Source of the DNA: an uncultured Clostridia bacterium | GTDB lineage: Bacteria; Bacillota; Clostridia; TANB77; CAG-508 | Length of the DNA stretch: 50,359 nt | Direction of reading: 5' to 3' | Assembly (NCBI GenBank): GCA_944388765.1 | Contig: CALXKA010000005.1 | Coordinates: 1-50,359, forward strand | Shown: piece after piece, positions 36,336 to 43,574 of the stretch | Layout of the letters: each line of letters begins with the position of its first letter | Numbering within the stretch: position 1 is the stretch's first letter | Notes under the pieces: model-generated | What the model was told of the DNA's origin: nothing | The model's database searches: none | What the model saw: only the letters and a program-made list of their open reading frames with translations | Made by a program: the position numbers and the translations under genes

Positions 36336-37767
36336 TTAGTCCTTTACTTTTAGTTTTAATAAGTTATTTGTAATTATGACATTATATATTGCAATCAAAG
36401 CAATTCCCCACATCATAACCATTCCAAAACTACTAATAGGAACCCAATTTACAAAACAGAAAGCAACTACCATTATTATTACTGGCACTATTCTTATAAA
36501 GAATTCTTTATATGTTTCTTTATTTGCGTCTATTACATTTTTCTTTGATAAGTCTTTTCTATTTTCTTTTAATTTGTTTAAGAATTTATTTATAAATATA
36601 TAGTTTAATATTAATACTATTACAATTCCAAATACTCCCTCAATTGATAATACAACATTTGCATAACGTATTGTTAGTAATAAAATTGACATTAATCCTA
36701 TAAAGCTAAATGCTCCTAATATTCCAGCTATTTTATATCTTATAATTAATACAATCAAAGCAAATACTACAATTCCAATTATTATATATTCAACTATTTG
36801 TATTTGATTTTGAGTTATATCTGATTTTACATATTCATTTGTATCTACATCATACTTAACTGGCATATTTCCTGTATCTAATACTATTGCCATACTATTT
36901 GCCTGTTGTATATAATCATTTAATGTATCTGTATTGGTTGTACTATTACCTATTGATAATTGTAACTTTCCTGTTCTAAGAGGTTCATCAAAACTTGTTG
37001 TCATTATTTCTTCATCATCTATTTTCATTGTTACTGTTTTTTCAGTAGTCTCTTCTGTCTGATCAGTTGTTTCGTCTGTTGTTGTATTTTCAGTTGTAGT
37101 ATTTGTTGTCTCTACATACTTATTGCTAATATCTTCTAATTTTTTTGTTCCTTCTTTTGTAAATTCAATATTTAAATATACAGCTGTTCCTGATGAAGTT
37201 GTAGATGTTGAATCTGATCCATACATTACATTTGCAAGTTTTATATCATTATTATCCATTAATACTTCTTGTGTATCAGTATCAATAATTTCAAATTTTC
37301 CTGTTGTTCCCAAATTACTTACTATACTATCTGTATTATTATTTTCTGTAATTTCTATTAATATATCTCCTGTTTCTTCATCAAGTCTAATTATATAATT
37401 ATCAACATGTAATTCTTTAAATCTTTTTTCTAGTATTTCCTTAGATTTTTTATAATTTTCAACTGTTTTTACTTCATCACTATTATATGGTGTTTCTTCC
37501 TTTGTATAACCATTTTGAGTAATTTCTTCATCAGTTAAATTTTCACTATCTTCTACTTCATTACCTTCTTGATCTTTAACTACTGTTTTACTTTCTTGGC
37601 TTACCTTTAATCTTATAACTCTACTTCCATTTAAATCCATAGCATATGAATAATCTTTTACTTGATTTTCCATTCTATTCTGCACACCGAGTATATATTC
37701 CAAAAAAACTTACCATTGTTATTAATAGTATTAATAGTATTAATGTTGTTATTTTTATTTTTTTCAT
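36336..37767 (-). CDS. secD: Protein translocase subunit SecD, needs +1 frameshift at a CGG codon
   Basis: The intact protein would have 476 residues: N-terminal helix MKKIKITTLILLILLITMVS, then RMENQVKDYSYAMDLNGSRV, a large outer domain with an acidic Thr-rich insert, and five C-terminal helices from IVEYIIIGIVVFALIVLIIR on. The ATG at 37765-37767 has AAGGAATG upstream. Codon 27 is CGG (37687-37689) after ACT; the zero frame ends four codons later at TAG. Skipping the C (37689) gives ACT GGT GTG CAG and joins signal helix to outer domain. Read from internal starts only, the protein would lack its export helix. Confidence 0.85.
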
Positions 37768-37818
37768 TATTTTATCATTCCTTATATAATGTATTTAGAT
37801 TTTAAGGAAATCTATAAC

Positions 37819-38478
37819 CTATAATAATTTTGTTCCATTTATAACTAATTCAAACCAAATTTTTAAATATTTTGCTGCATATTTACTCATCATTGTTCTA
37901 TCCATAAATATTTCAAAATAATCTAAAACTGGACACAATTTAGTATCAATTGTTAAATTTAAATTTATTTTTCTTTCTTCTTGATTTAATACTAAATCAG
38001 CTCCTGTAACAGCATAATTTACTCTATCATGTATATCAAAAGTAGATAAATTTGTATTAGTTACTCTATCTCTATGAACATCTGATTTATCTGCTAATAT
38101 TAATGCTGCTGATACGTCACTAATAGCTGTTCCTGTATTTTCATCGTGATTTCCTATTGCCATTGTTATTTCTGTTCTTTCATTCACATCCATTCCCATA
38201 TCTTTCAAAATGTTATATGCTAAAATAGCTCCACTATGCGCATGATCAACCCTATTTACACAATTTCCTATATCATGTAGATAACCTGCAATTTTTGCTA
38301 ATTCTACTGTTCTTTCTGGATATCCAAGTTTTTGTAGTATTTCTCCTGCTCTTTTAGATACTATTGATATATGTCGATGACTATGTTCTGTATATCCCAA
38401 ACTATCTAATTGCTTTTGAGCACCTTTTATTAAGGCCTCTACTTCTTCATTTTTGATTACATCTTCTAATGTTACCAT
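37819..38478 (-). CDS. HD-domain metal-dependent phosphohydrolase
   Basis: 219 residues. HD-type metal ligands are visible as EHSHRHISIV, AGYLHDIGNCVN, DHAHSGAIL and AIGNHDENTG, then ILADKSDVHRDRV. HD proteins cleave phosphate esters such as (p)ppGpp, cyclic dinucleotides or nucleotides; the substrate is not evident. GAGGACAAAG precedes the ATG. It stands as a single gene between the surface locus and secD. Confidence 0.85.
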   Translation of the reverse strand: MVTLEDVIKNEEVEALIKGAQKQLDSLGYTEHSHRHISIVSKRAGEILQKLGYPERTVELAKIAGYLHDIGNCVNRVDHAHSGAILAYNILKDMGMDVNERTEITMAIGNHDENTGTAISDVSAALILADKSDVHRDRVTNTNLSTFDIHDRVNYAVTGADLVLNQEERKINLNLTIDTKLCPVLDYFEIFMDRTMMSKYAAKYLKIWFELVINGTKLL

Positions 38479-38569
38479 CTTTGTCCTCCTTTTGCTTTTT
38501 AGATTTTATATTAAAACAAGAAAAATATCAACTATTTTTCAAAAAAAGATAAAATATATAATATAGAAA

Positions 38570-38618
38570 AATACTATATAATAATTATAGAATATTAGTA
38601 TATTTATTATATAGTATT
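38570..38618 (-). terminator. All-A/T hairpin after the TasA-like locus
   Basis: A perfect 15-bp inverted repeat AATACTATATAATAA / TTATTATATAGTATT (38570-38584 and 38604-38618) with a 19-base loop, 31 bases downstream of the 38650 gene. The T-run is poor, so it may be a weak terminator or a stability element. It lies in the 171-base gap 38479-38649. Confidence 0.5.
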
Positions 38619-38649
38619 GTTAATTTAATATATCATTACTCTTATTTTC

Positions 38650-39228
38650 TTAAATTTCTTCTCCTTTTGTTATAATTTCAAAATTATATTTTTCTATTTG
38701 CTTTCCGTCTATTGTATCTTGTATATCTTGTTCTTTACTTATCTCATATTCCCACTTCCAATTAACAAGTAATTCCTTTATTTCTCCTTTTTGCAAATTT
38801 CCAGTTAAATCATCACCTAATTCTTCTAGTGTTTTATATTCCTTTCCATTTGCCATAAACACTAAATTTTCTGGCTTCTGATTTTTACTTTTGAATATAA
38901 TTTTATATTTTAAATTTTCTACTCCATATAACTTAATTGGAATTTCTCCGCCCGTTCCTGGATATATTATTTTATTCCAGCCTATTTGATTAGTTAAATT
39001 TGAAAATAAAGATATTTCCTTTTTATTGTATTTTTTAGTTGATACTTCGATTATATTTATATAATCATTCCCATTTGTTTCTCTCCTATCTTTTTTCATT
39101 GAAGAATAATAATTTTTAAAAAATATTATATCATCCTTAAATTCTTTAAAATCATTTTTTCTTATAATACATATAACTATTATTAAGAAGATTATTATAG
39201 CAATAATTAAATTTTTCTTTTTTTTCAT
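38650..39228 (-). CDS. TasA/camelysin-like surface protein paralog
   Basis: 192 residues. Membrane or signal helix at 6-24 (LIIAIIIFLIIVICII), then an extracytoplasmic domain. Its second half (NGKEYKTLEELGDDLTGNLQ, then LLVNWKWEYE, and IDGKQIEKYNFEIITKGEE) aligns with the end of the TasA-like protein at 40214-40802 (NDMEYNSILELGESLSGTID, INWEWQYETG, DAQKIENYTFDVNVSG). It is therefore a paralog and also confirms the frame-restored end of that gene. It is the last gene of the locus, 12 bases after the 39241-39790 gene. Confidence 0.65.
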   Translation of the reverse strand: MKKKKNLIIAIIIFLIIVICIIRKNDFKEFKDDIIFFKNYYSSMKKDRRETNGNDYINIIEVSTKKYNKKEISLFSNLTNQIGWNKIIYPGTGGEIPIKLYGVENLKYKIIFKSKNQKPENLVFMANGKEYKTLEELGDDLTGNLQKGEIKELLVNWKWEYEISKEQDIQDTIDGKQIEKYNFEIITKGEEI

Positions 39229-39240
39229 TCATTTCTCCTT

Positions 39241-39790
39241 TTAATCTTTTCTTTGCTCTGAATGTACTTTTATTTGTATATCTTGAAAAATATCTTCTTG
39301 GTTTGTATTTTCTTTATTATATAATATCTCTAACTTATAGTTATCCTCCTTTTTTTCATTTCTTGTTAATAACATTTCTTGCGTTTTATTGTTTTGTAAT
39401 TGGATTTCTTCATTGTTTTTATATAATTTGAAAGATATACTTTCATCTGTCTTTGTTAATATTTCTATTGTATATAATAAATCAATTTGTGTTATTTCTT
39501 CATCTGAATTATAGTTTTTCACTTTAAAATCATATGTACTTTTTGTATTTAGTGCTGTTATTGTTGTTTCTGGATTATTTTCTACTTCTAAAATAGGTTT
39601 TGCAATACCGTGTTTCTGAATTAATTTTTGTTTTGCTTACTCCTTTTCCCATACTATATCCAGAAATAAATAGAGATATAACCATTATTGTAATCAGTAG
39701 CAATACAATTTTTTTCTTTTGAATTTTTTCATTTGTTATTTTATTTTTCATAAATTTCTTTATTGAAATTATTTTATTTTTTTTCTTCAT
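39241..39790 (-). CDS. TasA/camelysin-like surface protein, needs +1 frameshift at a CGG codon
   Basis: The intact protein would have 182 residues: basic N-terminus, membrane helix IVLLLITIMVISLFISGYSM, then GKGVSKTKINSETG, a beta-type domain (PILEVENNPETTI, YDFKVKNYNSDEEITQIDLL). The zero frame has CGG at codon 61 (39608-39610) after ACA and ends ten codons later. Skipping the C (39610) gives ACA GGT ATT GCA and one continuous frame to 39241. AGGAGG precedes the ATG. It lies between the signal peptidase and the next paralog, after a terminator hairpin, so it may be expressed at a lower level than the upstream genes. Confidence 0.75.
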
Positions 39791-39818
39791 ATAACCTCCT
39801 TTTTATTAATTTTAAAAT

Positions 39819-39847
39819 AAGGACAAGCCACTTTGTTGCTTGTCCTT
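39819..39847 (-). terminator. Terminator (perhaps partial) after the signal peptidase gene
   Basis: A perfect 10-bp stem AAGGACAAGC / GCTTGTCCTT with a 9-base loop, followed on the minus strand by ATTTT. It lies directly after the sipW-like stop and before the next gene's ribosome binding site, so it may reduce read-through. Confidence 0.8.
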
Positions 39848-39849
39848 AC

Positions 39850-40254
39850 TTAAATAGAATAGAGAATAAATATGACTTTACCTTTAATATCATTTATACA
39901 TATTGGAGATTTATCTTTTGCATTATTGTTGTCACCTTTTGTATAAAATTCATTTCCATTTTTTTCTATAATTCTATGTGTTATTATTTCGCCATTATTA
40001 TTATAAGCAACAATGTCTCCGACTTTATATTCATTTTGTTCTTGGATAATGATAATATCGTTTTTACTAAATATTGGACTCATACTATTAGATTTAACTA
40101 TAAGAGCCTCTATTCCAAATGGTTTTATATTCATTTCTTTTGAAAAAAATTGGATATAAATAATCGTAAGAACTAACAGAACACTACAAATCAAGATAAT
40201 ATTTTGCTTTATTCTACACTTGTGGTAATACTTGTGTTCCTGAAACATTGACAT
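39850..40254 (-). CDS. sipW: SipW-type signal peptidase I
   Basis: About 134 residues of the ER/SipW type. One N-terminal membrane helix (IILICSVLLVLTIIYIQFF), then catalytic serine in VKSNSMSPIFSKND, YKVGDIVAYNNNGEIITHRI with the His used instead of the usual Lys, and YTKGDNNNAKD. These enzymes process TasA- and camelysin-type precursors, and such genes flank it. The start is uncertain: the ATG at 40252-40254 overlaps the end of the frame-restored upstream gene by about 40 bases. Confidence 0.85.
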   Translation of the reverse strand: MSMFQEHKYYHKCRIKQNIILICSVLLVLTIIYIQFFSKEMNIKPFGIEALIVKSNSMSPIFSKNDIIIIQEQNEYKVGDIVAYNNNGEIITHRIIEKNGNEFYTKGDNNNAKDKSPICINDIKGKVIFILYSI

Positions 40255-40802
40255 CAAATGTGTAATTTTCAATTTTTTGTGCATCTCCGAGTATCAATTT
40301 TATCATTTTCAGCAATTTCTGTTGGATTATCTCCTGTTTCATATTGCCATTCCCAATTTATAGTAAATGTCTTTGTTTTATTTTCTGCATTTGCATCAAT
40401 CGTACCTGATAAACTTTCTCCTAATTCTAAAATAGAATTATATTCCATGTCATTATAGTAAAATTTTAAATTTTGTGGTTTACTACTTTCATTAGAAAAC
40501 TTTATTTTATAATCAATTCCAACATCTGATTCTATACCATCAATAATAATTTGAAAACTTCCTTGTGTACCTGGTGCTATTTTTCCATCTACTAATGTGG
40601 CTGCATCATATGTAGATCCTAATGAAATAGTTTGTACTTGTTCTTTTTGTCCATTTACCTTAAAATCCCAAGTTGCAATTTGTGCTACACCATCACCTCT
40701 AACTTCTGTTACATATTTAGAATATGTTTGTCCTCCAAAAAATGCCAAAATAATTGATATTACAATCGCTATAATAGATATAATTTTTTTCTTTTTTGAC
40801 AA
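40214..40802 (-). CDS. TasA/camelysin-like fibre protein, needs +1 frameshift at a CGG codon near its end
   Basis: SipW-dependent-type signal (KKKKIISIIAIVISIILAFF, then GGQTYSKYVTEV), then a TasA-like beta domain with ATWDFKVNG, IAPGTQGSFQIIIDG, LGESLSGTID and INWEWQYETGDNP. The TTG at 40800-40802 is taken as start because AAGGAGG precedes it at good spacing. Codon 172 is CGG (40287-40289) after ACT; the zero frame ends after RRCTKN. Skipping the C (40289) gives ACT GGA GAT GCA and the end DAQKIENYTFDVNVSG, which aligns with its paralog at 38650. The intact protein would have 195 residues. Probably an extracellular matrix fibre subunit. Confidence 0.8.
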
Positions 40803-40918
40803 TAAGCATTCCTCCTTTTTATATAAATTTTTCATTTCACTTGAATTTTTTAGAATAAATTTTTGATTTAAAATTTTGAAATAAATTTAAATTATAGAAA
40901 AATGAAAATGTTAAACTG

Positions 40919-40947
40919 ATTATAATTCCAATTTTTGGAAATGTCAA
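40919..40947 (-). promoter_or_regulatory. Consensus promoter of the TasA-like locus with dyad in spacer
   Basis: On the minus strand TTGACA (40942-40947), exactly 17 bases, then TATAAT (40919-40924). The spacer holds the inverted repeat TTCCAA-AAA-TTGGAA, a natural operator position. Confidence 0.8.
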
Positions 40948-41033
40948 CTCTTTTTTTTAAGTTTTTTATTTTTTCATCGCAAAATTCGACATCTTTTATC
41001 TATTTCCAATTTACCTACTTACTCAAATTTTGT

Positions 41034-41057
41034 ATATTGAAAAAGCTTTTTCAATAT
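41034..41057. promoter_or_regulatory. 24-bp perfect palindrome in the divergent control region
   Basis: ATATTGAAAAAG followed by its exact reverse complement CTTTTTCAATAT, with no loop. It lies between the two divergent promoters of the surface locus, so a dimeric regulator site is likely. The rest of the region 40836-41201 holds the two promoters and one more small hairpin (41100-41107 with 41120-41127). Confidence 0.65.
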
Positions 41058-41130
41058 TTATATTTTTTTGTTGTTATTACTTTTTACATAAAACTTTTTA
41101 AGGCATTTTTTATTTCTACAATGCCTTTCC

Positions 41131-41159
41131 TTGACATTTCCATTTTTTTACATTATACT
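41131..41159 (+). promoter_or_regulatory. Promoter of the plus-strand surface gene
   Basis: TTGACA (41131-41136), 17 bases, TATACT (41154-41159). It shares TTGACATTTCCA with the opposite promoter at 40919-40947. Just upstream is an 8-bp hairpin AAGGCATT / AATGCCTT. Confidence 0.75.
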
Positions 41160-41201
41160 ATATATATTCCTTTCCAAGATTTATAAAAGGAGGCATGCTT
41201 A

Positions 41202-42524
41202 TTGAAATTAAAATATTTTATTCTTACATGTTTTTTTCTATGTATATTATTACCATTTTTCTTTTTTACTTCTCTTTCTAAATACCAATTTGAATATAAT
41301 TTTCTAGTTGCTAAACTTAAAATTGATAATTCCCCACCAAAAATTGAATTAATAAGTTTTAACAATTCTAATAGTAATTATCCTAACTACGCCAATAAAA
41401 CACATAAAATCACAGCGAAGGTAAAAATCATTGAAAATCATATTTCAAAAATTAATTTTGATTCAGAACATATTAAAGTCAAAGTTGGAAAAAATATTGT
41501 TCCAGTTAATTTTGAAAAAATATCTTGTATTTCATCTAATTCAGAAGAACAAATTTATGAAATAATTTTTAGTAATATTCCTAATGACGGATTACTTAAT
41601 TTATGTTTTTTAGAAAATTCTATCATAGATACATCCTTACAAAGTAATTTGTCTAAAACATTTTCTTCTAATATCTTAATTGATAACACTGCACCAGTCG
41701 CTACTTTTGAAGAAAAAAGTATTAATGATGGTTATTCAGAAGGTATTATTAGTGTAAATGAAAGTATCCAGCCTATTAATAGCTGGAATATGACATCTAA
41801 TAATAAAAAGCTAACATATATTTTTCCTAATTCTATTGAATATGAACTACCTATAAAAGACTTTGCTCAAAATTCTAACTCTGTACTAGTTTCAATAAAA
41901 AATGCTAGTAATATTAATTTAGAATATGGTATTTATGATGCTGGAAGTAATAATGTTGATATTGCTACATGTGGCAATATTTCTGGTGATCATTTAATTT
42001 CCTCAGATAAAATCTTTAAAGCTGAATCTCTTTTCATTAGAACTTTTGGTAACATAGATACATCTATATTAAAAGGAAAAATATTTTTATACACCTATTA
42101 TGGAGAAGGATCTTCTGGAATTTGTCCTTATTCAGAACTTAGATATAACTATGGATATAATCCTAAAAACTCTTGGAGAACTATAAATAAAGAAAATACT
42201 ACTTACTTTCTTGGCAAACTCTATACCCAATTTGGAGGTACTGGATTAAATTATTCAAAAAGTAGTGGACAAAATCCTATTCCAGAAGAAATAGCCAAAC
42301 AATATCTTTACGGAATTTCTGGAATATCTTTTTCATTAGATAATTATTCAAAATATTCTATTGTTTACCAAATTTATATAAAAGATATCGGTTGGCTTTC
42401 AAGTAAATATAACGGGCAAGAAATTATGTACAATTTTGACAAACCAATTTCTGCAATTCGTATAAATTTTGTTCCTAACTCTGAAAGACAATATTTAATA
42501 GACTATTGGAATAAAAGTTACTAA
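41202..42524 (+). CDS. Exported Ig-like / ChW-like surface protein
   Basis: 440 residues, the only plus-strand gene seen. Signal or anchor helix at 3-22 (YFILTCFFLCILLPFFFFT). Residues 45-170 and 165-230 are Ig-like (SPPKIELISF, then IDNTAPVATFEEKS). The C-terminal part (YQIYIKDIGWLSSKYNGQEI, ISAIRINF) resembles a clostridial hydrophobic W repeat. The start is TTG at 41202-41204 after AAAAGGAGG; the overlapping ATG at 41194 is in another frame. The leader closely resembles that of the divergent TasA-like gene. It ends 4 bases into the convergent TIGR04086 gene. Probably a cell-surface or matrix partner. Confidence 0.65.
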   Translation: MKLKYFILTCFFLCILLPFFFFTSLSKYQFEYNFLVAKLKIDNSPPKIELISFNNSNSNYPNYANKTHKITAKVKIIENHISKINFDSEHIKVKVGKNIVPVNFEKISCISSNSEEQIYEIIFSNIPNDGLLNLCFLENSIIDTSLQSNLSKTFSSNILIDNTAPVATFEEKSINDGYSEGIISVNESIQPINSWNMTSNNKKLTYIFPNSIEYELPIKDFAQNSNSVLVSIKNASNINLEYGIYDAGSNNVDIATCGNISGDHLISSDKIFKAESLFIRTFGNIDTSILKGKIFLYTYYGEGSSGICPYSELRYNYGYNPKNSWRTINKENTTYFLGKLYTQFGGTGLNYSKSSGQNPIPEEIAKQYLYGISGISFSLDNYSKYSIVYQIYIKDIGWLSSKYNGQEIMYNFDKPISAIRINFVPNSERQYLIDYWNKSY

Positions 42525-42907
42525 CTTCTATTTACTCCTATAATTCCACCCAACATTCCAAATACCATTCCTACTATTATCATTATTAAACTTTGTAAGT
42601 TTAAATTAAATTTCCAATTTAATAAACTAGAAATTATATATATTATTAACATATATATTATACCTACTAATGCTCCATTTAATAATCCGTTTTTCTTTAT
42701 TCTATTATTTCCAATAGAACTTCCTATTAATATACTTATTCCTGTTACTATTATTATTACTGGATTTATTACATTTTCATTTATATTTGTAAAAGTAAGA
42801 ATTGCTGAAAATATAAGTAATATTACTAATGTAAAAATAAGCGAAATTCCAACTCCTTTAAATAGATTTATTAAAAAATTATTCTCAGCTTTTTGATGTA
42901 CTTCCAT
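42521..42907 (-). CDS. TIGR04086 / YrzE family membrane protein
   Basis: 128 residues with four membrane helices (about 17-38, 47-63, 76-95 and 104-125) and glycine-rich turns (GSSIGNNRIKKNGLLNGALV, GMVFGMLGGIIGV). This matches the TIGR04086 family of small Firmicute membrane proteins of unknown function. It is preceded by GGAGG and converges with the plus-strand surface gene, overlapping it by 4 bases. Confidence 0.75.
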   Translation of the reverse strand: MEVHQKAENNFLINLFKGVGISLIFTLVILLIFSAILTFTNINENVINPVIIIVTGISILIGSSIGNNRIKKNGLLNGALVGIIYMLIIYIISSLLNWKFNLNLQSLIMIIVGMVFGMLGGIIGVNRS

Positions 42908-42961
42908 TATATCCTCCTTCTTATTTTAATTATTTATCTTGTTATAATTTATACTCATATA

Positions 42962-42995
42962 AAAAAGAAATAGAACTAAAAATCTATTTCTTTTT
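42962..42995 (-). terminator. Terminator overlapping the end of the biotin ligase gene
   Basis: A perfect 13-bp stem AAAAAGAAATAGA / TCTATTTCTTTTT; one arm lies inside the last codons of the ligase gene, followed by TTTTTTA on the minus strand. Confidence 0.8.
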
Positions 42996-43548
42996 CTATA
43001 CCTTCTAATATTTTTGATATTATTTCTTCTCTATTAAAATCTTTTCCATACTCATTTTTTAATGATGTAGCAACATCTTTTACTTCTTCTGGGAAATTGA
43101 CTTCATTAACATTAAACCCCATACTAATTAATATATAATTTACTTCTTCACCTTTGATATTTGTTTGTGTTAAAATTCCACAGATCTTTTTATTATTTAA
43201 CATTAAATCATTTGGTGGTTTTATTTCTAAATCATAATTATATAATTCTTTTATTGCTTTTTGTACTACTTTTGCCACTTTTATTGGTAAATCTTTTATA
43301 TCTATTGCTTTTCTTTTTGTATGTACAATTATTGTCATTGCAATATTCTTTTTCTGACCTGTATACCAACTTCTTCCTTTGGTCCCTATTCCATCAGTTT
43401 GCACTTCTGCTATTATTATTTTTCCATCATTTTCATTTTTTTGTGCAATTGTTTTAGCATATTTATGAGTTGAATCAATTTGTTCGTAGTACTCTATTTG
43501 TTTTCCTATTTTCTTGGTTTTTGCTTTCTTTATTTCTTCAATTTTCAT
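42976..43548 (-). CDS. birA: Biotin--[acetyl-CoA-carboxylase] ligase, catalytic domain only
   Basis: 190 residues. EQIDSTHKYAK matches the QxxSTN start of the catalytic fold, EVQTDGIGTKGRSWYTG the biotinyl-adenylate loop (usually GRGRxGRxW; here altered to GIGTKGRSW), IKPPNDLMLNNKKICGIL the KWPND-type substrate motif, and LISMGFNVN the following strand. It has neither the N-terminal repressor helix-turn-helix nor the C-terminal SH3-like domain, so it is a short form. It attaches biotin to carboxylase carrier proteins. It stands 26 bases after the ABC permease gene and is probably co-transcribed. Confidence 0.85.
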   Translation of the reverse strand: MKIEEIKKAKTKKIGKQIEYYEQIDSTHKYAKTIAQKNENDGKIIIAEVQTDGIGTKGRSWYTGQKKNIAMTIIVHTKRKAIDIKDLPIKVAKVVQKAIKELYNYDLEIKPPNDLMLNNKKICGILTQTNIKGEEVNYILISMGFNVNEVNFPEEVKDVATSLKNEYGKDFNREEIISKILEGIEKEIDF

Positions 43549-43574
43549 TTTTTAATTTTCCTTCTAATTATTTT

